Assembly (NCBI GenBank): GCA_018894105.1
Contig: CM032132.1
Coordinates: 27,269,379-27,333,378, forward strand
Source of the DNA: Jacaranda mimosifolia
Taxonomy: Eukaryota; Streptophyta; Magnoliopsida; Lamiales; Bignoniaceae
Length of the DNA: 64,000 nt
Direction: 5' to 3'
Positions 50,533 to 61,679 of the stretch are shown one piece after another. Within the stretch, counting starts at the first letter, position 1, and every line of letters begins with the position of its first letter. The translations under genes and the position numbers were made by a program. The notes below the pieces were generated by a model. That model saw nothing but the letters and a program-made list of their open reading frames with translations. It did not search any database and was not told where the DNA came from.

Positions 50533-51272
50533 TGTTGGAACTAATTAAGACATCTAGTTAGTATGTTAAGTAGAGAAGAGATGAGTATTGCCTTTTAGGA
50601 TATTAATCCCACATTGAAAAAAATAAGAAAAAGAGAGTCCCTTTATTAGGTTGATCTCTTGTTAAACTTCTAGATAATTTTAAGGTTTTTTTGGAGAGAA
50701 TCCAAGTGTATAGAAATTTTACACTCACTTACACACACACACATATATATATTATGTGAATATTATATATACATATATATAATAATCAAGACTTAGCATT
50801 TAACATTTTGCACGTGCACGACATGGCGTGGATGAATTTTGAATTATAAATTAAATTGGGATTTAATTAAATATGTAATTGTTTTAATTATTTAAATTAA
50901 ATTTTTTAATTAGAAAAAATATAACTGTTAGGATAAAATAAGATTGTTGAAATTGATATGTTGTTTAAACTAACAGTTATAATTGTTATGAATAGTTATG
51001 GACACCTTATATAAGGGGAATTATCCACTTATATTAATTACATATATTTTTTTTACAAAGCATTACTACTCTCCAACTATTCTCATACTCTCTCAATTTT
51101 CAACATCAACAAAAATTCTCAAGTAGGAATTTTAGAAGTGTTGGCTGCAATTCTTTAAGTGCATTAATTGAATCATAAAATGGGGTTTTATCACCTTAAA
51201 GACAATGTAAGGATTTATTGCTCACAATAGGAAACAAAGACACTCCCAATTTCTTTCAACTCATATAATCCA
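50533..51272 (+). repeat. 3' LTR of the copia element
   Basis: An uninterrupted 740-bp LTR matching the two halves of the 5' LTR. It contains an AC/AT microsatellite at about 50731-50752 and a candidate TATA region (ccttatataagg, 51003-51014) followed by ctctctcaattttcaacatc. Confidence 0.8.
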
Positions 51273-51624
51273 AAAAAACTTACTTCAAAAGTACCAAAAA
51301 CTTCATTAATGGGAGCAAAAATATGTTGTTGTGACACCATATAGGGGAGAAAAATATAAAAATTTAAGAATACAAGAAAGAATACAGACCCAATAGGATG
51401 AGATACATGTTTTTAAGATTAACCATGGATGTCGTGGCTTCATATCCTAGAATAGTGGAATTGTTTTATGACTTGTAATTTTCAATACCATCAAATACAT
51501 TTCTTTTCGCATACTCACCTAAACAATATATATCAGTGCTCCAAAAGAGTTTATACCATATCACCATCAATTTTCTTGACTTGTAAAAAGGTGACTCATA
51601 TAATTACTCCATAGTAGAGCTAAT
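51273..51624. other. AT-rich spacer
   Basis: Nothing recognisable between the copia 3' LTR and the next TIR element. Confidence 0.5.
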
Positions 51625-51633
51625 TTTTACAAA

Positions 51634-52881
51634 GGAAAAATTGTAAAAATAGGGCCGTAAATAAAATCATTTTGTAAAAAGGATCAGAATTACGGTTGTG
51701 GACCATAACTATAAAAAGATAAATAAAAAGACAAACCTTGCCAAAAAGCACAATCAGTGCTGGAATATGCTTGTGTGGCGCTACAAGCTGAGCCGAGCTT
51801 TGGCCTTTTTTTCAAGCTCGAGCTCGAGCTTGACGAGCTTGAAAAATTGAGGCTCGAGTTCGGCTTGGGTTCGAGCTCGAAAAGTTAAATTATTTTATAA
51901 AAAAATTTAAAATTAGTATATCTTATTTTATTATATTTAAAATTAGCTATAGGCTCGAGCTCGAGCTCGAAAAGTTAAATTATTTTATAAAAGAAATTAA
52001 AATTAGTATATTTTATTATATTTTTTTATATATAATTTTTTTAAAATAAAAAATATAGGCTCGCGAGCTTGCGAACAAGAATTATTTGGCTCGAGCTCGA
52101 ATTCTTCGAACTTGATCTCGAACACTTTTTGAGCCAGCTCGTTAGGCTCGCGAGCTGGCTCGGTTCGTTTGCATCCCTAGTTGGCGTAGCTTCTTGCTTT
52201 GTCATGTGCCACGTGTATTTTGATATAAAAAAAATTATAAAAATAGAACCATAAATAAGGCCATTTTGTAAAAACTAACCGAAATTAACGAGCAGCTAAG
52301 GGGATAACACATAAAACTGTAAGTAGTATCGTGAATTTTCACCCAATGCAAATTTTGCATCATTAGTCATTTTTGGATGAACCGGTCAAATTCGTAGCTT
52401 TCCAATGTCGTAAATTTTCATTTGATTTTGTATCAATAGTCGTTGCGAATGAATTAAGTGAATTTTGTAGCATTCTGATCTCATCAAATTTTTCCCGATT
52501 TGTTGTTACTTAATATTTTAGTTTTATGTGATTTTTTTTTCTGCTCCTTAATATTTTGCTTCTTAAGATTGATTTTTTTTCTTGCTACTCCTTAGTTTCG
52601 ATCCTCTTTCACAAAATATCCTTCTTATGGTCCTATTTTGCAATTTTTTTCATTTATCAAATCATACGTGGCACATGAGGCACAAGATTGTTTCAGTCAA
52701 GTGCCACGCAAGCATATTTTAGGGCTGATTACATTTTCTTGTGAGCTAACTATGCTTTTCTGGCGAGCCTTGTCCTTTTTCCAAATTTTTATAGTTATTA
52801 TTCTAATTTTGCCACGGTCTTAATTTTGATCCTCTGAAGCAAAATGATTTTATTTATGATCCTAATTTTGCAATTTTTCCC
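51634..52881. mobile_element. Non-autonomous MULE-like element with long TIRs, containing a hAT-like insertion
   Basis: Left arm GGAAAAATTG..., with cgtaaataaaatcattttg, pairs in reverse complement with the right arm ending CAATTTTTCCC. Similarity extends inward through gcttg(t/c)gtggc and catgtgccacgt, interrupted on the left by the segment 51786-52185. The 9-bp flanks ttttacaaa (51625-51633) and tttcacaaa (52882-52890) match at 8 of 9. The interior (about 52300-52590) shows no coding capacity. Confidence 0.65.
51786..52185. mobile_element. hAT-like GC-rich repeat nested in the long-TIR element
   Basis: The region is dense in gagctcgag/gctcgcgagc motifs. The right end reads ggttcgtttgcatccctag, typical of hAT-derived plant repeats. 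The left end is eroded (tacaagctgagccgag). Flanks tgtggcgc and gttggcgt are only partly alike. A unit of about 100 bp (tcgaaaagttaaattatttt, then aattagtata) is duplicated in tandem inside. Confidence 0.55.
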
Positions 52882-53159
52882 TTTCACAAATTAGGAGCAC
52901 AGGTAGCATATGAAATCTTAAATTAACCTTACTAAAAAAAATTACAGGAGGTAAAAGTGAAAACAATTAGAGTTACCTAACAAAAAATAAATAAATAAAT
53001 AAATAATAACAAAAGAAAATACGCCATCAACATAAGCCACACCCATATTGACTCACGTACAATAGGAAAAATGAAAGAATGGTCGCTACGAAGAGTATCG
53101 AAAGGGATATCTTTTCTCTCTGAATAATTTTTTCTCTAATCTACAAATTTTGCTCGTAA

Positions 53160-53219
53160 ATCCCCTAACCCCACCACCCTTCTCCCTTTATATAGCCATA
53201 TTTCTCTGTCTCTTTCTCG

Positions 53220-53255
<36 letters not shown>

Positions 53256-53400
53256 TTATGTAGAAAGACATCAATCTTTCACATTTTATATTAAAGCTTG
53301 AATAAAAGAAAGAGTACATGGGAAATGCGCTTGGCTGTTTATTCACCAGGGTTTTTGCGCGACTGTCTGGATTTTAATTTCTTCACCGCTTGGGTATAAC
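53160..53400 (+). promoter_or_regulatory. Promoter-like stretch with TATA box, CT/AC-rich leader and a short MGN ORF
   Basis: A TATATAG lies at 53189-53195 after a C-rich tract, followed by a tctctgtctctttctc segment, an (AC)n run and an ATG at 53318. The ATG opens a 19-codon frame (MGNALGC..., stop at 53375-53377), whose start has the Gly2/Cys7 look of an N-myristoylated, palmitoylated protein. No further exon was found. It may be a gene remnant, a leader, or chance. Confidence 0.25.
53220..53254. repeat. (AC)n(AT)n microsatellite
   Basis: About 12 AC units run into about five AT units. Confidence 0.9.
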
Positions 53401-53423
53401 ATTTTTCAGTTAACTAATATAAA

Positions 53424-53427
<4 letters not shown>

Positions 53428-53475
<48 letters not shown>
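53428..53475. repeat. (GA)n microsatellite
   Basis: About 24 uninterrupted GA units, the longest dinucleotide run in the window. Confidence 0.95.
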
Positions 53476-53477
<2 letters not shown>

Positions 53478-54167
53478 ACTGAAAATAACTTCTTGGCTAC
53501 CTGTGTTGCTATAAATAGTTATGTGAAGCAATTGGAGTCTAATCATATGATTCTTGAGAAATTATACAGAATTGAAATAGGAAATAGTCCTGAAATGTTT
53601 TTAAAAAATAATTTATTTGAGATGGATTTAATTTAGATTTTTCTAAGATGATTATTATTTAAGAAATTAATTTTAGACCACTTACAGAATTCCAAGCATT
53701 GTTCAGTTATCAATTTAAACATTTATGCAGTGTTAGTGTGTTACTTTCGTTGTTTTGGAATAAAAACTTTGCGGAAATATATCTCTAGATATTGTATCAT
53801 AAAATGTATGTGTTTAGAATAATTATTTTTGGGCAAACATTTCTCTAATGTAATTTATAAATATCTTTTCATATAAAATTTTATTTGGCCAGTAACATCA
53901 CGTGAAAATTGATTTTAATATTATTAAATATTATTATATTAAGATAGTAATAAATATATAGAGAGAAATTAACTCAATTAGGGTAATGAGTCGAATCAAG
54001 TTTGAGCTGTTTCGAGTTTGAGTTGAGTTGAATCGAATTTGATATCTATTAATAAATATATATTTTATCACTATTATTTTATTTCAAGTTTGCAGTTGTT
54101 CAAAGATCACTTGAAAATTTTGAGTTTAGTCAAGTCGAACCAAACTAAACTCAAACTTCATTGAGCG
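53476..54167. other. AT-rich spacer and degraded repeat
   Basis: No gene. From about 53985 the text is rich in gagtttgagttgagttgaat/caaactcaaac and continues to the right of the hAT element (after 55415). That element therefore probably landed in an older repeat of its own kind. Confidence 0.45.
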
Positions 54168-54175
54168 TGTTTGGG

Positions 54176-55407
54176 TAGAGGTGTCAAAATGGGCTGGGCG
54201 GACCGGCCCGGCTGGCAAAAAAAACCGGCCTAACTCGGCTCGTTTAATTTTTTAATATGGATTGGGCTAGACCAGCTTGCTTGAAAACCCGTCTCGAGCT
54301 GAAATTTTGCAACCCGGGATCGGCTCGGCCCGCGGATCGTGAAGGACCGTGGGCTAGCCCAGCTCGCAAGCTAAACAAGCCGGCTCGCGAGCTACCCGGG
54401 CTAGCTCGCTTAGCCCGCAATATTTTTTTAATTTAAATTATAAATTATAATTTTTAAAAATTTAAGAATTTATAATTTTTAAATTACAAATTACAAATTA
54501 TTAATTTTAAAAGATTATAAATTTATAATTTATAATTAAGAATGTATAATTTAATTTATTACTTTATAAATGTATAAATCAATAATTAAGAAATTTTAAT
54601 TTTTAAATTATAAATAATAAATTTATAAAAATTATAAATTATAAAAAAAAATTGAGAAAGGTGAAGACCATATTGCTTCAATTTGAAGAAGACAATGAAA
54701 AATGGCTTGAAATTGCATCCACCATCGCATCTCAATCCAAGAGCGATTTAGATCACTTGAGTGAACGATCAGTTTATCATTGGACATGTTTAGATGTTTA
54801 GATATTACAAAGTTGTTTTTTTTTTTTTTTGTTATTATTATGTACTTTCATTTAGAAGTTTGGTCAAATCCACCTCTATATAATTATTTTTTCTAAATTA
54901 ATAACGGGTAGAAGGGTCCATGCCAAACCCCTCACCACCTTATTTGGTGGTGTTTTTGGAAAAATATAATTGATAAAAAAAATTAATATAAGTATAAATT
55001 TCTAAGTTTTTATGAAAATTTAAGTGTTGTAAAATATTAAAAATCACATAAGTATAAATTATTAAGTTTTTTAAAAAAGTATAAGTGTTGAAAAAAACAT
55101 TAATAATCACATAAATATAAAAACTTCAAAATTTTAAATTTATTTTCAAAAAAAAAAAAAAAAAAGGAACTCGCAGGCCAACCCGCGAGCCGGCTCGCTA
55201 GTCGGACCGCCTAGCTCGGCTCATATATTAACCGACTCACCTATATAGTGGGTTGGTTTTGAGCCGAGCCGGACTTTTCAATTTTCAGCCCGTCACGGTC
55301 CGGACCGTGAACGGCCCGTGGGCCGGCCCACCTCAGATCGGGACCTGCCATTAACCGTCTGTTAAACGAGCCGGGGCTGGCTCAGCCCGGCTCATTTGAC
55401 ACCTCTA
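54176..55407. mobile_element. 1.23-kb non-autonomous hAT element
   Basis: Ends are TAGAGGTGTCAAAATGGGC and, at the right, ...TCATTTGACACCTCTA. An exact 8-bp target duplication tgtttggg lies at 54168-54175 and 55408-55415. The subterminal arms (about 240 bp each) are GC-rich with ccggctcgcgagc-type motifs, while the centre is very AT-rich. A complex segment at 54650-54790 stands out from the AT-rich centre and may be captured or transposase-derived sequence. Confidence 0.85.
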
Positions 55408-55608
55408 TGTTTGGGCTCAAAAAATTTAATCTCCTTAAACTTGAACTGTAACTTGAAAATTTTGGATGGGCTGCATAATTCAAATGGGCTCAAGCCTACC
55501 AAAATAGTAACTAATATAACTATCAACATTCATGGTTAAAAAAGGCATTGGTAATTATCTTTCAACACTAACTTTATCTGAGCGCATTCAAAATGTAGAA
55601 GCTCACCA

Positions 55609-56246
55609 TAGGAATGGGAATAAGCAAGACTACTAGTCATGGGCCAATGACTTAACTTACTCATAGCCTAGCTTGGCCTAGTTTATATAATAAAAAGGTT
55701 AGATCAAGGCTTAAAACGTAGCCTTTTTAATTAAATAGACTGCACTTAGACTTTTCGAAAAGCTTGTAAAGCCTAACAAGTTGGCTCACTTATCCTTCTT
55801 CACATAAAAATCCACAAATATAATGACATAATATTAAATAGCTGATTATATTTATTTCTTTAATTAGTCCTTTAGGGAATGTTTTATGTTGTTTAATATT
55901 GCTTTTTGTTCAAATGATACTATTTTATACTTAGATTTGAACTTTCATAATTATGCATTTGTTATACATCATTTCGATTATTGCCTATCAAAGTCTTTTA
56001 CAAGTTTGATCATATTACAAATTTAGATTTATGTGATATTTAGATTAAATTGAAACTTTGTTAGAAAATAGACTTTAGGTAGGTTTTTAGGCCATGTTAA
56101 GACTTTAAAATTTATCAAAAAAACTAGGTTTAACCCTAAAAAAAAGCCTATCATAGATAATAGACTAGACTCAAATTTATCATTTGCATAACAGCCTGAC
56201 TTATTTAAGGCAAAGCATAGGCTAACCTAGCTTATTTCCATACCTA
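55609..56246. mobile_element. 638-bp non-autonomous hAT-like element
   Basis: Ends are TAGGAATGGGAATAAGC and ...GCTTATTTCCATACCTA. The 8-bp flanks gctcacca (55601-55608) and attcacca (56247-56254) match at 6 of 8. Subterminal segments share inverted tagcctagct/gctaacctagctt motifs. No coding sequence. Confidence 0.7.
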
Positions 56247-56254
56247 ATTCACCA

Positions 56255-57660
56255 TTCCTTAAATTTACAAAAGGACTTAAATTCCTATTCCGTGCAACAT
56301 CAACTTGGTTTATCAAATACCATTAAATCATAGGAGAATATGTGGTTAAAAAGGTCTAAACTATAGCTCAATCGTTACTAATGCAGTATGTGTGTTATGC
56401 ATATTCTCTATATAATGACTAGGGTAGTAAATGAATATTTGAAAATTATTTATCATTCGCACCCATGCATATTCGTCTAAAGTGGAAATTATTTATATTC
56501 GATTATTAGATATTCGATTGTAAATGAATGCTGATATGGTAAATGCATATTCAATCCGTTTAATATTCACTCCAAATATATACTCATTGAATATATTTAT
56601 TTACATATGTGATTTTTCATAATCGCCTTATTTTCACTGCGATCAAATTACACCTTCCTCTTTACGTCCGAGGATAATTATTGTCGTACCCGAGGACTTT
56701 CTTCTAATTACTCTTTAAATTCTATTGAAGCATATAAAAGAAATTAAAATTTGGAAACTCTTTTTATCAAATTTGTGTTTGGTAATAAAGTGGTTAAGTT
56801 CTATCTCTTTATTTATTTATTTATTTATAGGGGGAGCGGGGTAGGTGTTGGGGGCATTTAGAAACAATTTGACGTGGGATCTCATTTTAAAATAATAACA
56901 AAGATTAAAAAGAATAATTATTATGTCAGTCCAACTTGTTTTGATAATTAATCTTACAAGTTGAAGGTGTGGATTCATAAGGCAAACCATGCATATAAGT
57001 TGATCCCCTATCTATGATTAAGTGAAGAGCATGAGCAAGTGGGAAGTGACAGCCTTCTGCACACATGTTAAGTGTACCAACCATCTTACACGATCATAAT
57101 CATGACACAATAGGATGTGATTATGATTAGTACAGCACTGCAATCAATTCTATCTTTCTTACTTACAGATTAAACCACATAAATTTTCTCTAAAGTTGAT
57201 TTGTTTATTTAAAAATTCAATTGTATTAGTGTATTGCCTAAAAGATTAAGTGCCTTAATTTTCACTTCGGAGGGTGCGAGAGGGAGGAGAAACCTCTTAC
57301 ATAATGCCTTAAAATTTCTAGACTCTTATCCTTCAATGTGGGACATCACCAAATATCGTATAGCCTCCTATTCAGAAATTTGGGAGAGGGATATGACTAT
57401 TATTTCAACATATAATACTAAAAATAATGATTGAATTTGGTCACCAAATACAAAATTCCAAATGCATTAAAATATTATTATGCCAACACTCATTAATAGA
57501 AATTTTTTTTCCTTAAAAGACACTATGACTGATGTGAGTGGGGGAACAACATGTAAAATTAGCTCAAAATCCTCAATTCTTTCATTTTGAGGCGAAACTA
57601 CGGGTTATCAATTATAAATATTATAATTTTGTTATGAAAAAAAGTACAAGAATTATGAAA

Positions 57661-57710
<50 letters not shown>

Positions 57711-58881
57711 GACACACACACACACACACACACAAAATTTCCATAACTTTTTAGTTAGCTATAGGAATCAAGGCATGTATGAATACTTCAAGGCCTGCTT
57801 GGTAATTTGACTGGAAAAGTAAAGATTACACTTTAGCTTTGAAATTTGAATCTCTCTCTCTCTCTTTCTCCTCAATCAGTTGGAATCATTTCCTGCCAAA
57901 GCAAAAGTGGAGCAACTATTAAATAAAGCATATAAAAGAAAACAAAAGAAAACCATTGCCAACCTATCTTGCAGTACTCATAAAAGTTTGATCATTCTTT
58001 CATATTCCTTCATATTCATCATTTCTTTCTTTCTTTCTTCAACCCCCCACCCCACCCCCACCACTCCACCCCCTTCCCCCAACAAATGACCATCTTAAGT
58101 CCCTTTCTCCATCTCTCTCATACTCTACCATACTATCTCTTCTGTTCATGCAAGATCCCAAGAACTCACACACAAGGTAACATCGCTCTCTCTCCCCCAG
58201 GATCTCTCTCTCTCTCTCTCTGACACACACACACACTCACACAGAGTACTATGTGAAAATTATTTCTGTAGAAAATGATGTATCATGAAATGCTACAAAA
58301 GGTTTGATGATTGAATTCTAGGATTTGTGTGATCATGAGGACTTGTTTTCACACACACAAATAACTATGTGCTTTATAGTATAAAAGTGGATTATCATGA
58401 GTAGTGAACTTCTGCCTGGTGTGGACCTAAGTTACATATCTAGTTCTAAGTTCTAAGTTCTAACATCAATTGTGCAGAGACTTAGAAAAATGAGCTATTA
58501 CCTACAGAAAAAAAAAAAAAAAAAAGGAAGATGAAAAATGTAATATTAATTCTTGTAAAAGCGATACAGATAGTTTCATTTGGAGCTTTAACTAGGCCAT
58601 TCGTAGTAGTTGACTTAGAGAAAAATGATTTCATTTTTTTCATAGAGAAATGTAAATCTCAATATTTTGATAACATTTAATTAATCTAGAGACATTTGTA
58701 ATAATATCAATCCCCCTCCCCCCTCCCCCCCAAACCCACAAACAACCTCCTTTTCTTGGTTTGCGTGGGGAGGGGGTTGGCTTGGAGTTTTCTATCTCAT
58801 AGTAATAGTCATTTCTCAAATTTTTCTACTGGGCCTTTAGTAAGGAAATTTCTTGGATGCATTTTATAAGAGTACTTGTTA
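56255..58881. other. AT-rich spacer with microsatellites
   Basis: No gene is supported. It contains a compound (CT)n(TA)n(CA)n repeat (57664-57734), CT-rich patches at 57851-57868 and 58184-58221, and a triplicated ttctaag (58443-58464). A faint hAT-like relic occurs at about 56420-56600. The C-rich stretch 58040-58085 gives only low-complexity reading frames. Confidence 0.5.
57664..57734. repeat. Compound (CT)n(TA)n(CA)n microsatellite
   Basis: Three dinucleotide blocks follow one another: CT (about 15 units), TA (about 9) and CA (about 12). Confidence 0.95.
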
Positions 58882-58889
58882 AGTGCAAC

Positions 58890-59847
58890 TAGACCTGTAA
58901 ATTGGTAGGGTATCACCCTACCCATATTCATACTCTAAAATATCAAAAAGAATAAGATCCTAATCATACCCTACCCTAAAATACCATAAAAAATGATACT
59001 CTAATCCTATACTACCCTATCTAATCTATCTAACCCAAGATCCGTTGGGTCTAGTTTATTAAACTTATGTTTTTAATATATATATTTATTTTCTCAATAT
59101 ATACTAAAAATATTATTTAGCATATGATAACAAAAAATAAATTTTTTTATATTTAATTTAATCATTAAATTTAAATTATTTAATTTAAAACTTTTTGCTA
59201 AGTAAATTAATTGTTTTATTGATATAATAGTTAAATTTTATTAATATAATTAACAATTAAATTTTTTGCTAATTAAATTAATGTAATTAAAAAAGTAGTT
59301 AATAAAAACAGTTTAAAAGCAAAAACTTTTTTCTATATTTAATTTTATAAAAACAGTTAATTTCTATATTAATAAACTTTATTCATTAACAAAATTAATT
59401 TTATTAACTGTTTTTATAGAAATTATTTATTCCACTATTAATTTAATATTGTTAATTTTATTAATGAAAAATGTTCAACTATTGCTATTGCTATTCCATT
59501 TTTTTAAAAAAATTGCTATCCCAATATATTAACTTTATTAATTTTATTAATTTAGTTTAATTTTTAATTAAGAAAATTATTTAGTTGTTACTGTTCATTC
59601 ACATATTTGTAATTTTTATATATAAAAAATTTATCATTAATATAAATTTGATTTTGGTATAAACAATTTTTAGGTTCATAGATTAAATTTAAGTATAAAG
59701 TAATGGGTAATTTTTGAGTATGGATATATGAGTAATTTATGGAAACATACCCTACTCATATCTATTACACTATCTTTAATAAATATGAGTATGAGTATTG
59801 ACATTTTGGATCTGAATAGGGTGTTATTCTACCCATTTACAGGCCTG
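58890..59847. mobile_element. 958-bp non-autonomous hAT-like element
   Basis: Ends are TAGACCTGTAAATTGGTAGG and ...CTACCCATTTACAGGCCTG. An exact 8-bp target duplication agtgcaac lies at 58882-58889 and 59848-59855. Subterminal parts carry inverted ggtagggta/taccctac blocks, and the interior is very AT-rich with no coding sequence. Confidence 0.85.
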
Positions 59848-60088
59848 AGTGCAACTCAAATTAGTGGATCTGAATTGGGCCCTTAGGGAACCTTGATCAG
59901 TATAACTTCCTCATGCGTAATCCTCAATTGCCCACTCCACTAGAATTAGGATGAAAATTCAAAAGAAAAAATAAAAAAAAAATGAAAAACTTTATATTCT
60001 AAGTTGGACTTTGTTTTTGTAATCACTCAAGGGCCTTTTGAAGGGAAATGAGATTTGGCAATATTGAATTGCATCATTTGCGTTAGAG

Positions 60089-60519
60089 TCGGGGTGTAAA
60101 TGAGATGGGACTATTCGCGAACGGTTCGAGCTCGGCTCGATGAAAGCTCGAATTCGGCTTGAACTTAAACGAGCCGAGCCAAGCCGAGCTCAAGCTCGCT
60201 AGTCAAACAAGCCGAGTCAAGCTCAATAGTATTCGGCTCGACATGCTCGCGAACCTAAACGAGCTTTTTATATAATAATAATAATAATAACAATAATAAT
60301 AATAATAATAATATGGTGTTTATTAATATAAATTTTATTTCAAGCCTAAACGGGCTCGAGCTCATCCGAGCTTATCGAATCGAGCCTTATCGAGTTAGAG
60401 TAATCTCATCCAAGTTTATACCAATCGAGCCTTAACGAGCCGAGCCTGAGCCCAAGCCTATTCTGAAGAGCCGAGCTCGAGCTCGATTGTCTAGGCTCGG
60501 CTCGGCTCATTTATCCCTA
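60089..60519. mobile_element. 431-bp non-autonomous hAT-like element
   Basis: Ends are TCGGGGTGTAAATGAG and ...CTCATTTATCCCTA. An exact 8-bp target duplication cgttagag lies at 60081-60088 and 60520-60527. The arms are dense in gagccgagc/gctcgagctc motifs around a central (TAA)n run (60272-60313). Confidence 0.85.
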
Positions 60520-60923
60520 CGTTAGAGGCCGGGCCATGTAAACCTCATAAGTTTTTGAAATTGAGGATTTGGGAGATGGGCATGCAATATTTTCTTCTTT
60601 TTTTCTTGAAATAAAAATTATTTCTCTCATTTTCTTATGTAGAATGTTTCAAAATAAGATTTCATTTTATAAAATGAAAATTTCTTTTCCAAGACTATTT
60701 TCTCTATGTGTTAATATAGTGTGTGATGTGATACTACTAATTTTTAGCTCCCACTTTTGAGAACAATAGTATGAAACCACACAAATTTTACACCTTTTAA
60801 TTTTGACCCAAAGCTCTGTATTAACACAAAATAGCCTCGTAGTTTTGTGTCAATGGGAGTATACATGTGTTTTCAAATAAAATATTAAATAACGGTGCAT
60901 TGAATAAATTAATTTCACTTTAC

Positions 60924-60931
60924 TATATAAA
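60924..60931 (+). promoter_or_regulatory. Candidate TATA box of the small basic-protein gene
   Basis: TATATAAA lies 219 bp upstream of the ATG at 61143. It is the best TATA match in the proximal upstream region; no transcript data support it. Confidence 0.4.
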
Positions 60932-61142
60932 GTTCTTTATTTTGGATAAGATTGAGTTGTATGCTATATAATTGAAAATGATATTTTAGATATTTAAATT
61001 TGAATAGATGCACTTCTAATTTTTATCTTTAAAATTTGGAGCCTTTGTCTACAATGTCAAAATTATGACATGCCCAACAAAGTAACTGAGTACATGTTAT
61101 GCTCATGTTGTTAGGAAGCCGTGGTACCGAAGAGCAATAGAG

Positions 61143-61679
61143 ATGGCCACACTGTGGAAAGCCCTTCCAAAACCTCCTCAAATTCCCACAAGAAATGGCA
61201 GTCTTTGTAAAACAATCTCAAAAACAAATGACAACAACATTCCGACAACAAATGCTACTACTAGTACTAGGTCGTCGAAGCTAAGAAAATGCACATCCTT
61301 AAGGTTGGCAACATCGTTCACACGAGTTTGTCTATGCGCACCAATCTCTTCTTACACAGAGGTTTTCCAAGCCGACAATATTCCTCCAAGAAGGAGTTAT
61401 AGCTATCCAAGATCAAAGCCTTTTCACACTTCACAAGATCATCAAGTCATTATTAGAAGTACTCCAAGTGCAAGAATGAGCATAGAAGGGAGAAGAATTT
61501 TTAGAGGAAAATCTTTGACTGATGATGTTTTAATGAGGAGATTTGTTGTGGAGGAAGAAGCCATGATGCAAGTTAGAAGAAGGAATGAGATGGAAATTAT
61601 TAGGAGAAGAAGTTTTATGAGGAGGAAAATGCTTGGCCCAAGTCCCTTGAGTAGAATGATTCTGGCTGAGGAAGACTGA
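61143..61679 (+). CDS. Intronless gene for a small basic protein of unknown function
   Basis: An uninterrupted 178-codon frame opens at ATGGCC (good plant start context agagATGGC) and ends at TGA 61677-61679. The N-terminal third is Thr/Ser/Asn-rich (TTNATTSTRSSKLRK). A middle segment reads LRLATSFTRVCLCAPISSY, then RRSYSYPRSKPF. The C-terminal third is strongly charged (RRIFRGKSLTDDVLMRRFV, EEEAMMQVRRRNEMEIIRRR) and probably helical or coiled coil, and it ends SPLSRMILAEED. There is no signal peptide, membrane segment or catalytic motif. The style matches small stress-responsive plant-specific proteins I have seen as uncharacterised, but I cannot name the family. Codon use and the lack of stops set it apart from the surrounding transposon relics. 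The upstream neighbour is a hAT element 0.6 kb away. Confidence 0.75.
   Translation: MATLWKALPKPPQIPTRNGSLCKTISKTNDNNIPTTNATTSTRSSKLRKCTSLRLATSFTRVCLCAPISSYTEVFQADNIPPRRSYSYPRSKPFHTSQDHQVIIRSTPSARMSIEGRRIFRGKSLTDDVLMRRFVVEEEAMMQVRRRNEMEIIRRRSFMRRKMLGPSPLSRMILAEED

Larger units (their letters stand above)
37108..51272 (+). mobile_element. Ty1/copia retrotransposon split by a MULE and a hAT element
   Basis: Two alignable LTRs bound this element: the 5' copy 37108-37282 plus 41251-41814, and the 3' copy 50533-51272. Both start TGTTGGAACTAATTAAGACA. Without the insert the 5' LTR is 739 bp and the 3' LTR 740 bp. The interior holds gag, protease and gag-pre-integrase left of a hAT insertion, and integrase, RT and RNase H right of it. 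A polypurine tract (aagtggggga) precedes the 3' LTR. The flanking pentamers aaaat and aaaaa nearly match. Frames are heavily damaged, so it is an old, immobile copy. Confidence 0.8.

Noticed and set aside
57880..58236. Pro-rich and Arg/Glu-repeat frames on both strands
   Set aside because: They are produced by C-rich and CT microsatellite DNA.
57660..58260. Possible microRNA precursor in the CT-rich stretch
   Set aside because: No known plant microRNA sequence and no clear long hairpin were recognised.
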